From assembly GCA_033765345.1 (NCBI GenBank), contig JANRIC010000004.1:19584-83583 (forward strand): 64,000 bases of DNA, in the 5' to 3' direction. A model generated the notes under the pieces. That model was not told the DNA's origin. It was given only the letters and a program-made list of their open reading frames with translations, and ran no database searches. This document shows, piece after piece, positions 26,623 through 35,200 of the stretch; positions within the stretch are counted from its first letter, which is position 1, and the number at the start of each line of letters is the position of its first letter. Source of the stretch: JANRIC01 sp033765345. GTDB lineage: Bacteria > Bacteroidota > Bacteroidia > Cytophagales > Microscillaceae. A program made the position numbers and the translations under genes.

Positions 26623-28161
26623 ATGCTTGCAAAAACTTACGGTAGTTCAGTGTATGGAATAGATGCCTCAGTCATTACAATTGAAGTGAATGTAACCCAG
26701 GGTACAAAATTTTTTATGGTGGGGTTGCCCGATAATGCCGTCAAAGAAAGCCAACAAAGGGTTGAAGCTGCCATCAAACACCTCGGCTTCCGCTATCCCC
26801 GTCAAAAAATTTTGATTAACCTTGCCCCTGCTGACATCCGCAAAGAAGGAGCCGCTTATGACCTGCCCATTGCACTGGGTATCCTCGCAGGTTCGGAGCA
26901 ACTTCCGATGGATGCATTGGACAAATACCTGATCATGGGTGAATTATCTCTGGACGGCGCACTTCGTCCGATCAAAGGTGTATTACCGATTGCTATTGAG
27001 GCGCGTAAGCAAAAGTACAAAGGTTTTATCCTTCCTTCCGAAAATGCCCCCGAAGCCGCTATTGTCAATAACCTAGACATCATCGGCGTAAATAACCTGG
27101 AGGAAGCCGTACAGTTTCTCAGGGGGAAATTAGACATCAAACCCCTGGTAACTGATACCAGAGATATGTTTTTTGCCACTTTGAATGCCTATGAAGCAGA
27201 TTTTGCCAATGTGCAAGGGCAGGAAGACATCAAACGCGCCCTGGAAATAGCCGCCGCAGGTGGGCACAATGTCATTATGATCGGCCCTCCGGGTGCTGGT
27301 AAAACAATGCTTGCCAAACGCCTGCCGTCTATCTTGCCTCCCCTGACGCTTCAGGAAGCCCTCGAGACCACCAAAATCCATTCCGTAGCTGGTCGCTTGG
27401 GCAAAGATGCTGCCCTGATCAACCTACGCCCTTTTCGATCACCCCACCATACGATCAGTGATGTGGCTCTTGTAGGTGGAGGTGGCATTCCCCAACCGGG
27501 TGAAATCTCACTGGCGCACCACGGAGTGCTGTTTTTGGATGAATTGCCGGAGTTTAAGCGAACCGTGCTTGAAGTCATGCGACAGCCTTTGGAGGAGCGC
27601 AAAGTGACCATTTCTAGGGCAAAGGTGTCCGTTGAATTTCCAGCCAATTTTATGCTTATTGCCAGTATGAACCCTTGCCCCTGCGGCTATTACAATCACC
27701 CGGAGAAGGAATGTGTCTGTAGCCCTGGTATCGTACAGCGATATTTGAATAAAATCAGCGGTCCTTTGCTAGATCGCATTGACCTGCACGTGGAAGTAAC
27801 GCCCGTTTCTTTTGATGAAATGGTCGCCAATCGCCAGAATGAAAGCAGCGAACAAATCCGCGCCCGCGTAATTGCCGCCCGAGAAATTCAAATTGAAAGA
27901 TTCAAAACACAAAAAGACATTTTCTCCAATGCAATGATGGGTTCGGCACAGGTCAAGGAAGTCTGTGTGATCAATGCCGCTGGGCAAACCATGCTCAAAA
28001 AAGCGATGGAACGCCTCAATCTCTCAGCCAGAGCCTATGACCGCATCCTGAAAGTATCCCGTACGATTGCCGACCTCGCAGGGAGTGAAGACATTAAAAT
28101 AGAACATCTGGCAGAAGCCATTCAATACCGAAGCCTGGATCGGGAGAATTGGGCGGGGTAG
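26623..28161 (+). CDS. comM: YifB/ComM family Mg-chelatase-like AAA+ ATPase
   Basis: 512 aa, full length. N-terminal Lon-substrate-like ChlI domain (YGIDASVITIEVNV, GLPDNAVKESQQRV), AAA+ core with Walker A GPPGAGKT, Walker B LFLDELPEF, and the cysteine cluster NPCPCGYY...CVCSPG. ComM is a hexameric helicase promoting branch migration during integration of transforming DNA. Single gene. Confidence 0.93.
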   Translation: MLAKTYGSSVYGIDASVITIEVNVTQGTKFFMVGLPDNAVKESQQRVEAAIKHLGFRYPRQKILINLAPADIRKEGAAYDLPIALGILAGSEQLPMDALDKYLIMGELSLDGALRPIKGVLPIAIEARKQKYKGFILPSENAPEAAIVNNLDIIGVNNLEEAVQFLRGKLDIKPLVTDTRDMFFATLNAYEADFANVQGQEDIKRALEIAAAGGHNVIMIGPPGAGKTMLAKRLPSILPPLTLQEALETTKIHSVAGRLGKDAALINLRPFRSPHHTISDVALVGGGGIPQPGEISLAHHGVLFLDELPEFKRTVLEVMRQPLEERKVTISRAKVSVEFPANFMLIASMNPCPCGYYNHPEKECVCSPGIVQRYLNKISGPLLDRIDLHVEVTPVSFDEMVANRQNESSEQIRARVIAAREIQIERFKTQKDIFSNAMMGSAQVKEVCVINAAGQTMLKKAMERLNLSARAYDRILKVSRTIADLAGSEDIKIEHLAEAIQYRSLDRENWAG

Positions 28162-28260
28162 TGAAATGAATTGGGTAGCAGTTTCCGAGGTTTGTACGCC
28201 AACGTCAGGGATTAGGATGTTTTAGTCCTTCTTGAGCTTCTTAAAGTCTTTTTTCAAAAT

Positions 28261-28363
28261 TATACCCAGATTGAAGTGATTTGCCTGATTTTCTTGATTG
28301 ATTAGCTTGATTATTAATGATTTAAAAGCTAAAATCTCGGAAAACCACTTCGGTTTGAGTATA
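28261..28363. repeat. Inverted-repeat element (copy A)
   Basis: TATACCCAGATTGAAGTGAT at the left end (28261-28282) matches the reverse complement of the right end AAACCACTTCGGTTTGAGTA (28342-28363) at 17 of 22 positions, most differences being G-U compatible. Related ends occur at 51328-51446 and, for the right end only, at 38232-38253. The rest of the gap 28162-28671 shows one 8-bp hairpin (28527-28546, GCTTGGTG/CACCAAGC) and no gene. Confidence 0.6.
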
Positions 28364-28671
28364 TATTTACTTTCAGCGTTGCTGATAAATTTCTAGGTGG
28401 TGTTAAACAAGTAATGCTGTTCGCTCGAAAAGAAACGAAAATAAGAAAGAAATTTGGTTCTTCCGTGCTTTTAGCGCATTGTTAAGTATTCAGAGAATGC
28501 TAACACTATATTTTCGCTCAACAGAGGCTTGGTGAAGACACCAAGCTGGGCGGTAGTACACTCCTATAACTTGATCGTTAAATCAGACAAATAGAAAAAC
28601 TCTGGGAACTTTCATAAAACCACAAAAAAGTCTATCAAAAAACCTAGCTTTACAATAAAAATTATCAAGTT

Positions 28672-29490
28672 ATGATACTTGCAAGGTTAGATAATGAAGT
28701 GTTTTTCAAAAAAGCCTTTACAGACGAGATCGTATTTAAAGCTTTTGTCAAGGATATTGTAGGTATCGAGATAGAACCTCACAAAATTGAGACAGAAAAA
28801 GCTTTTCAACCCAAAATAGGCAATATTGCTTTTAAATATGACATTTTTGCAGAAGATATCAAACGCAGAATAGTGATAGAAATCCAAAAAGTGGAATATG
28901 ACCATAACTTCGATAGATTCTTACACTACCATCTACAAGCCATCACAGAGCAACAACGAAGTTCGGAAGATTACTCTGTAGAAAAAACGGTTTATACGAT
29001 TGTAATCATGACTGCACCTTACAAAATAAATCCCAAAACCCATCAATTGTACAAAGATGAAGTGTTAATATCGAGCTTAAACCCTAAAAATTTAAAGGAT
29101 ATAGAATGCAAAATTTTTAATCACGAACTAATTTTTTTGAACCCTAACTACAAGGGGCAAGATACCCCCCAAAATTACAGAGATTGGTTAGACCTCATTT
29201 ATGAAAGCATACATAATCCCGAAAACCCACAAATCAATACCCAAAACGCAGGGGTGAAACGCGTTACTGAAATAGTAAGCTACGAAAATATCAGCCCCGA
29301 AGAATGGGAAGAAGCAAAAATAGAGGCTTCTAAACGTCAAGTGATTACACTTGAAAGGGAAGAAGAAAGAAAAGATACACAAAAGGAAATTGCCAAAAAT
29401 CTTTTACAAACTACGCTTCCTGATGCAGAAATAGCCAAACATACAGGACTGACTATTGAACAAATAGAACAACTGCGTAAAGAATTGTAA
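28672..29490 (+). CDS. Rpn family PD-(D/E)XK nuclease / putative transposase
   Basis: 272 aa. Nuclease core: FKYDIFAEDIKRRIVIEIQ supplies the catalytic Asp and the ExQ element, then YDHNFDRFLHYHLQAI and VYTIVIMTAPY. The C-terminal tail (EIAKHTGLTIEQIEQLRKEL) is nearly identical to that of the Rpn gene at 13129-13986 although the nuclease domains differ, so the two belong to different subgroups sharing a putative DNA-contact tail. Flanked on the left by an inverted-repeat element and on the right by a 41-bp tandem repeat. Confidence 0.82.
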   Translation: MILARLDNEVFFKKAFTDEIVFKAFVKDIVGIEIEPHKIETEKAFQPKIGNIAFKYDIFAEDIKRRIVIEIQKVEYDHNFDRFLHYHLQAITEQQRSSEDYSVEKTVYTIVIMTAPYKINPKTHQLYKDEVLISSLNPKNLKDIECKIFNHELIFLNPNYKGQDTPQNYRDWLDLIYESIHNPENPQINTQNAGVKRVTEIVSYENISPEEWEEAKIEASKRQVITLEREEERKDTQKEIAKNLLQTTLPDAEIAKHTGLTIEQIEQLRKEL

Positions 29491-29507
29491 TGACGAATAC
29501 CACGCCC

Positions 29508-29630
29508 CAATTTCCTTGAAATCAACTGTGGGAAACAAAATCAGACCTCGATTTCCTTGAAATCAACCGTGGGAAGCAATACCAGGCTCCAATTTCCCCA
29601 AAAACAACTGTGGGAAGCAATACCAAACCA
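29508..29630. repeat. Three tandem 41-bp units
   Basis: Three copies with an exact 41-bp period; each contains ATTTCC, a variable middle and ACYGTGGGAA. They lie just after the Rpn stop codon. The rest of the gap to 29764 shows no gene. Confidence 0.85.
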
Positions 29631-29764
29631 TGTTATTTTTCATGATTCATTAAAATGTTAGAATAAACATTTTTTTCGTCATCAATACATAACAAAGACC
29701 TATCACAAAGGCTTTTAGTAAAACGATAAGTTAAAAAATCAGAAAAACGGGTATAGCATCTACC

Positions 29765-30379
29765 ATGATACTAAAAAAAGAAGATATCGATCAATTAGAC
29801 CAGAATTACAGAAGAACCTTCGTAAATTCCCTGGCGGGTTTCCGACAGGCTGTATTGGTTGGCACAAAGTCCTTAGCTGGTGACCCTAATTTAGCTATAT
29901 TTAATTCGCTCATACACTTGGGTGCAAACCCGGCCTTGTTTGGGCTAATAAGCAGACCTGATGTGGTTCAAAGAGATACCCTGCAAAACATTCTGGATAC
30001 CAAAGAATATTCGTTAAACTACGTTAAGGCTTCCCTGTATGAAAAAGCACATCATACATCTGCCCGCTATGAAAAAAATGTCTCTGAATTTGAAAAAGCA
30101 GGATTTCAGGAAATATACCGTCCACCCCACTATGCCCCTTTTGTGGAGGAGGCTGTTGTAAAAATAGCCATGAAATTTGAGCAATGCATCGATATTCCAC
30201 TCAATGGCACCTTACTTATCATTGGTAGTGTGATGCAAGTTGAAATGAATGACTCTGTACTTGGTGCGGACGGTTTTGTTGGTCTATCAGAAGAAGAAGT
30301 ATTGATCAGTCAAGGGCTGGATGCTTATTTTATTTCCAAAGAGATAGGCCGTTTGCCGTATGCCAAACCATTGCCTTGA
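29765..30379 (+). CDS. Flavin reductase-like FMN-binding split-barrel protein
   Basis: 204 aa of the flavin reductase/pyridoxine-oxidase-like split barrel: RRTFVNSLAGFRQAVLVGTKS, NLAIFNSLIHLGANPALFGLISRP, and AHHTSARYEKNVSEFEKAGF, which is typical of the Bacteroidota branch. It binds FMN and probably reduces or carries flavin. It precedes a photolyase by 61 bases, suggesting co-expression with a flavoprotein repair function. Confidence 0.75.
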   Translation: MILKKEDIDQLDQNYRRTFVNSLAGFRQAVLVGTKSLAGDPNLAIFNSLIHLGANPALFGLISRPDVVQRDTLQNILDTKEYSLNYVKASLYEKAHHTSARYEKNVSEFEKAGFQEIYRPPHYAPFVEEAVVKIAMKFEQCIDIPLNGTLLIIGSVMQVEMNDSVLGADGFVGLSEEEVLISQGLDAYFISKEIGRLPYAKPLP

Positions 30380-30440
30380 TTGTTTTCAGAGTCATTGAAC
30401 TTTTGTGTTAGCCATACAATATAATTGAACAAGCCAAAAA

Positions 30441-31916
30441 ATGATACAAGTCGGAATCGTTTTCCCACATCAATTATTTGAACAAAACATACTTGCATCC
30501 ACTTGTGATACTATTTACCTGGTTGAAGAGTGGCTATTTTTTAAGCAATACAATTTTCACAAGCGTAAAATTGCATTTCACAGAGCAAGTATGAAATTTT
30601 ATGAAAATTACCTCCAATCCAAAAATATTCGGGTGGTTTATATTGATTCTTTTAATCAGCTATCCGATGTAAGAAATCTGATTCCTTATTTGAAAACACA
30701 AGGAATTCATTCATTTGAATACGTAGATACAAGCGATGACTGGCTTGAACAAAGGATTAGCAAGGCATCAGTCGCTCAAGAACTGGGTAAAATCAAACAC
30801 CCTACTCCCCTATTTCTTAATTCTACTGATGAAATCACTCATTATTTCTCTGATAAAAAGAGAATGTTTCAAACTGATTTTTACAAATATCAGCGGCAGA
30901 GCAAAAATATTTTAATGGACAATCAAAAAAATCCTTTGGGGGGAAAATGGACGTATGATGTTGAGAACAGGCTCAAATATCCAAAGGGGAAAATACCTCC
31001 CCAAGTTGAATTTTTAAAGCCCAATCCTTTTTATACAGATTCCATCACATATATAAATACCTATTTTTCGCATAACTACGGCCTGCTGAATACTGATTTT
31101 ATTTATCCGACTACTTTTGACGAAAGCCGAAAATGGCTTCAAGCTTTTTTCGAGACACGATTTTCAGAATTTGGTGCTTATGAAGATGCTATCTTGGCGA
31201 ATGCACATTTTCTGCATCATAGCGTCCTTACACCTATGCTAAACACCGGATTGTTGACACCTCAATTGATTATCGAGGAGGCTCTGGAATATGCCAACGA
31301 GCACGAAATCCCTTTAAATTCTTTAGAAGGTTTTATAAGGCAAATTTTAGGTTGGAGAGAGTTTATCAAAGCCGTCTATGAATTAAAAGGCAGAGAAGAA
31401 CGGAAAAAAAATTACTGGGGCTTTAGCCGGAAAATACCTGCCTCGTTTTGGAACGGCACCACAGGAATAGACCCGATAGATATCACCATAAAAAAAGTTT
31501 TAGAAACTGCTTATTGTCATCACATTGAGCGACTTATGGTATTGGGCAACTTTATGTTATTGTGCGAATTTGACCCTGACGAGGTTTACCGTTGGTTTAT
31601 GGAGCTTTTTATAGATGCCTATGACTGGGTGATGGTGCCTAATATTTATGGCATGAGCCAATTTGCCGACGGCGGATTGATGGCAACCAAACCTTATATC
31701 AGTGGCAGTAATTATTTAATCAAAATGAGTGACTTTAAAAAGGGCGAATGGCAACACGTTTGGGATGGATTATTCTGGAGATTTATGCATACACACAGGG
31801 ATTTTTTTAGCCAGAACCCCAGATTGGGTATGCTGATAAAAAGCTTTGATAAAATGCCCACTACAAAACAGCAGGCACATTTAAATCACGCACAACAATT
31901 TCTTAATTCACTTTAA
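30441..31916 (+). CDS. FeS-BCP/PhrB-like cryptochrome-photolyase without most cluster cysteines
   Basis: 491 aa. N-terminal Rossmann domain (GIVFPHQLF...) and C-terminal helical FAD domain (EGFIRQILGWREFIKAVYE, YGMSQFADGG, YISGSNYLIKMSDF), matching the bacterial (6-4) photolyase/cryptochrome B family. These proteins normally bind a 4Fe-4S cluster through four Cys. Here only the equivalent in AYCHHIERLM (C359) remains; the segment after KMSDF (about 430-448) has no Cys where three are expected. A light-driven repair or photoreceptor role is likely; cluster loss is inferred. Confidence 0.8.
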   Translation: MIQVGIVFPHQLFEQNILASTCDTIYLVEEWLFFKQYNFHKRKIAFHRASMKFYENYLQSKNIRVVYIDSFNQLSDVRNLIPYLKTQGIHSFEYVDTSDDWLEQRISKASVAQELGKIKHPTPLFLNSTDEITHYFSDKKRMFQTDFYKYQRQSKNILMDNQKNPLGGKWTYDVENRLKYPKGKIPPQVEFLKPNPFYTDSITYINTYFSHNYGLLNTDFIYPTTFDESRKWLQAFFETRFSEFGAYEDAILANAHFLHHSVLTPMLNTGLLTPQLIIEEALEYANEHEIPLNSLEGFIRQILGWREFIKAVYELKGREERKKNYWGFSRKIPASFWNGTTGIDPIDITIKKVLETAYCHHIERLMVLGNFMLLCEFDPDEVYRWFMELFIDAYDWVMVPNIYGMSQFADGGLMATKPYISGSNYLIKMSDFKKGEWQHVWDGLFWRFMHTHRDFFSQNPRLGMLIKSFDKMPTTKQQAHLNHAQQFLNSL

Positions 31917-32081
31917 AATACCAAAACACCGTAAATTTACAAAAAATTATTTTTAGGAAGGAGTAAAGCACATAAACACAGCCGCATGATGAGAAAGTCC
32001 TGCTGATCATTCCACTTTGCACACGAGTTTTTTCTTGTAAAATATTTTGCGAAATAGTGTACAATCTACATACAAAACAAA

Positions 32082-32651
32082 ATGATAGAAGTTTTACGAC
32101 AACATATTATAAAAAGACTGGGCGATAATCTTGACAACTTAGACCTTGTTCTCTCGAAATTCAAACCCCTTGTAACCAAAAGGAACGAACAAATTCTCAC
32201 ACAAGGCGACACTTGTAAACACGTGTATTTCGTTGCAAAAGGATGTTTGCAGGTATATGTTTACGACCCTGAAATGAATGAAACCACCAGAGATATTGTA
32301 ATTGAAGACAATTGGTGCAGCGAACTCATAAGTTTTGGTAGCGGACAGCCCGCAACTGAAAATATAAGGGCTGTCGAACCTTCGCATCTATTAGCTATTG
32401 ACAGAAAGGGTTTTCAGGAAATGATGGAGACAGTTCCTCAATTTGATAAAGTGTATAAACAAATCTTGGAAGCCTCTTATGCCAATTCGGTTTATCGCAT
32501 CAACACTTTCGTATCACTTTCAGCCTTAGACAGAATAAAATGGTTGATGCAAAATAGACCCTCCTTTATGACACGACTTTCAAGCAAGCTGATAGCCTCT
32601 TATCTCGGAATCAATAAAGATGTATTCAGCCGACTGAAATCCAAATTGTAG
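32082..32651 (+). CDS. Crp/Fnr family cyclic-nucleotide-binding regulator
   Basis: 189 aa. cNMP-binding beta-barrel (ILTQGDTCKHVYFVAKGCLQVYV; GSGQPATENIRAVEPSHLLAI), central dimer helix, and a short winged helix C-terminus (IASYLGINKDVFSRLKSKL). The canonical cAMP-binding Arg/Ser pair is not evident, so the ligand is uncertain. It precedes a YciI-like and a DoxX-like gene that it may regulate. Confidence 0.85.
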   Translation: MIEVLRQHIIKRLGDNLDNLDLVLSKFKPLVTKRNEQILTQGDTCKHVYFVAKGCLQVYVYDPEMNETTRDIVIEDNWCSELISFGSGQPATENIRAVEPSHLLAIDRKGFQEMMETVPQFDKVYKQILEASYANSVYRINTFVSLSALDRIKWLMQNRPSFMTRLSSKLIASYLGINKDVFSRLKSKL

Positions 32652-32723
32652 ACTTTTGTCATCATTGAAAAAAATTGTGTTTGCCATCTTTGTATCATCA
32701 TTCACAATTTAAATTATAAAATA

Positions 32724-33080
32724 ATGACAGAGTATCTTTTGTTATTCCGTAATGCAAGTGCAGAAAACAATTATTTGACATCAACACAAGATATGGCCGA
32801 AGATATGCCTAAATGGCAATCTTGGATTGGTCATATCGCTATGCAAGGCAAACTAGTCAGCACCGCGCCCATTCGTTATGAAGCATCTATCGTTGACAAC
32901 AACGGCATAACCCAGGGGCAGCCACACAAGGAAGCCAACAGCGTGATGGTTTCAGGCTTTTTACTATGTAAGTCCGATAGCTTGGAAGAAGTACAAGAAT
33001 GGAGCAAAACTTGCCCAATTTTGAAGTATCCGAACAGTTCAGTTGAAATCAGACCCTTAATCCCTTTCCCAACCAATTAA
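32724..33080 (+). CDS. YciI-like (YCII-related/DGPF) domain protein
   Basis: 118 aa with the ferredoxin-like fold pattern of YCII proteins (EYLLLFRNASA..., VSGFLLCKSDSLEEVQEWSKTCPIL, VEIRPLIPF). Function unknown; such proteins sometimes accompany ECF sigma factors or small redox enzymes. Fourteen bases separate it from the DoxX-like gene. Confidence 0.75.
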   Translation: MTEYLLLFRNASAENNYLTSTQDMAEDMPKWQSWIGHIAMQGKLVSTAPIRYEASIVDNNGITQGQPHKEANSVMVSGFLLCKSDSLEEVQEWSKTCPILKYPNSSVEIRPLIPFPTN

Positions 33081-33094
33081 TCAGTTTTATAACC

Positions 33095-33514
33095 ATGGAC
33101 AAAGTATTAAATTTTGGTAGATATTTGTTCCCTTTATCATTTTTGTTGTATGTGGGACTTCATTTAGGCAAACCTGAGGTAGGAGCTTCTTTTGTTCCAG
33201 ATTACATACCATTTCCATACTTTTGGAATTACTTTACTTTGGTTTGTATTATACTGTTTATTGTCAGTGCGGTGATAGGCAAGTATGATAAATTGGCTTA
33301 CACAATGATGGCTCTTTATGTCATCCTAATGGCCGTATTGGTTCATTTACCAAGAGCTATGGGGCAAGAATTAGGAACGGAAGCCATGATGACAGCCGAT
33401 CTCTCGCAAGAAAAAGAACTGGAAATGGTAAACTTTTTAAGAAATATCATGGTCACGGGTGCTTTACTGGGATTTGCTAAATACGTAGCAAAAGACAAAA
33501 AAGTAATTGGCTGA
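33095..33514 (+). CDS. DoxX-like small membrane protein
   Basis: 139 aa with four predicted transmembrane helices (LFPLSFLLYVGLHLG, YFTLVCIILFIVSAVIG, YTMMALYVILMAVLVHL, IMVTGALLGFAKYVA). The layout and the LPRAMG segment resemble DoxX/DoxD-type proteins. Probably cotranscribed with the YciI-like gene. Confidence 0.65.
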   Translation: MDKVLNFGRYLFPLSFLLYVGLHLGKPEVGASFVPDYIPFPYFWNYFTLVCIILFIVSAVIGKYDKLAYTMMALYVILMAVLVHLPRAMGQELGTEAMMTADLSQEKELEMVNFLRNIMVTGALLGFAKYVAKDKKVIG

Positions 33515-33542
33515 TAGCATAGACGGCACACCACAGGGCTTG

Positions 33543-33577
33543 CGTCCGGCAGAGTAAAGTACTTTGTCGGACGTTTT
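33543..33577 (+). terminator. Terminator of the Crp-YciI-DoxX cluster
   Basis: CGTCCGGCAGAGT pairs with ACTTTGTCGGACG (two G-T pairs) and is followed by five T residues, 29 bases past the DoxX stop. No gene is seen in the rest of the gap to 33797. Confidence 0.85.
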
Positions 33578-33797
33578 TGTCATCAAATTGTGTAGCTGTC
33601 ATTTGTATTCGTACCAAGTATACGAAAGGAGCTTTGTCTCCTGTTAAACCAAACGGCACTCTGACAGTCTAACAAAGATAAAACCATAAGAAAATCCAGA
33701 ATGAATTCATTAAAACTGACTTTTTGCACCTCTATTTTCAAATGAGGGTATTTTTAATGCAACCCTCACCAATCATCTTTTTAGCTCGAGGGAAGTC

Positions 33798-35195
33798 TTA
33801 AAGCTCTTTTTTAAACACAGCCATTTGACTGGCTGCGCCTACTTCTGCGTCTAGTTCTCCGATGGGATAGATTTTGACCTCGTAGGAATACTGCTCGCAG
33901 ATTTTTTGTGTCCATTGCTCAAATTCGCTCCGAGTCCACTCGAAGCGGTGGTCGTCATGGCGAAACTTACCTTCTTTGAGGAATACGTATTTGCGGTTGT
34001 ACTCTATATTAGGTGTAGTAAGAATAATCAGGCGAGGTTGAGTAAATTCAAAAAGGACACGCTCAAGGGCTTGCAACCGGTCAAGGTCTAGGTGCTCGAT
34101 GACTTCTACCATTGCTACGGCTTCGTAGCCATCGAGTCGTTTGTCGCGATAAGTCAAAGCCCCCTGAATCAAGTCAATACGTTCTCTTTGCCGGGGAGGC
34201 ATTTGATCTATATAAAGATTTTCTTTGGCTTTTTGTAAAGCGGCAAAAGAAACATCCATACCCAGAATCTTTTGAAATTGGTTTTCTTTAAGCAACATTT
34301 TCAGCAATTTACCTTCTCCACAACCTAGGTCGGCTACGCTTCGCACTTTGAATGATTTGAGCTGTTCTAAGACAGCATCCAGTCTTTGGCGATGCAGGGA
34401 GGTTTTTTTTTGACGAGATTCAGAAGTTTCTTCTTCTTTCTCGAGTGCTGTTTCATCCTCGGAGGCATCTCTTAATTTTTCCAGTGCAAGGCGAGCATAT
34501 CCTTTGATGTTTTTGAGATAACGCCGGGCGATCAAAGTTTTCTCCGGGTGACTATCGAGCCAGCCCTGCCCTTTTGCCAGCAGTTTGTCGATTTCGTTTT
34601 TATCGACCCAATAATGTTTTTCATCATCGAAGACCGGAAGTAATACATATAAATGAGTGAGTAATTCCTGCAATCTTAGGGTATGGCGCAGTGTCAGACT
34701 GTAATAATGGCTCATTCCCCAAAGAGGAAATTGCTCATCGAGGGGGAGTTGTGTACTTTCAAAGCGATACCCTAGGGGTTCGAACAGGCGATGAATCATT
34801 TGCTCGCCACCTTTGATCGGGAGTACTGAAATTTTGGCTTCCAAGGGCATTTTGATGGCAGGGAGTTCGGGGCGTTCCTTACAATTGCCATTCAGGGCAC
34901 TGGAGAAAACTTTGGCAATGGCAGTGCTGGTAAATGAAGAAGCTACATAGGGGCGGTCGTTGACGTAGTGGTTGAGCATCATGGTCTTACCAGGAATCTG
35001 AAGAGAGCGAACCATCTCGATGCTGTCTATCTCCAGCAGCATACAAGCTGTACACTTATGCGGGCTAGATTCGGGATAAAAAACGTGTGCTTTTGCGGTA
35101 TTCAAAAGAAAACTTTGTACTTTATCTGGGTGTTTGTGGAGCAAATAACCCAGGTCAGTAGCCGGATAATGCTCAGTACTGATGGTTAATAGCAT
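33798..35195 (-). CDS. hen1: Bacterial Hen1 3'-terminal RNA ribose 2'-O-methyltransferase
   Basis: 465 aa. N-terminal Hen1_L domain (MLLTISTEHYPATDLGYLLHKHP...), a short linker with acidic and lysine stretches, and a C-terminal SAM methyltransferase with DLGCGEGKLLKML and the Mn-binding set VEVIEHLD plus HDDHRFEWTRSEF. Bacterial Hen1 methylates the 3' end of RNAs cut by ribotoxins during Pnkp/Hen1 repair, so the ligated RNA resists new cleavage. Its usual partner gene pnkp is not adjacent. Five bases separate it from the upstream gene, so the two are likely cotranscribed. Confidence 0.9.
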   Translation of the reverse strand: MLLTISTEHYPATDLGYLLHKHPDKVQSFLLNTAKAHVFYPESSPHKCTACMLLEIDSIEMVRSLQIPGKTMMLNHYVNDRPYVASSFTSTAIAKVFSSALNGNCKERPELPAIKMPLEAKISVLPIKGGEQMIHRLFEPLGYRFESTQLPLDEQFPLWGMSHYYSLTLRHTLRLQELLTHLYVLLPVFDDEKHYWVDKNEIDKLLAKGQGWLDSHPEKTLIARRYLKNIKGYARLALEKLRDASEDETALEKEEETSESRQKKTSLHRQRLDAVLEQLKSFKVRSVADLGCGEGKLLKMLLKENQFQKILGMDVSFAALQKAKENLYIDQMPPRQRERIDLIQGALTYRDKRLDGYEAVAMVEVIEHLDLDRLQALERVLFEFTQPRLIILTTPNIEYNRKYVFLKEGKFRHDDHRFEWTRSEFEQWTQKICEQYSYEVKIYPIGELDAEVGAASQMAVFKKEL

Positions 35196-35200
35196 ACTTG

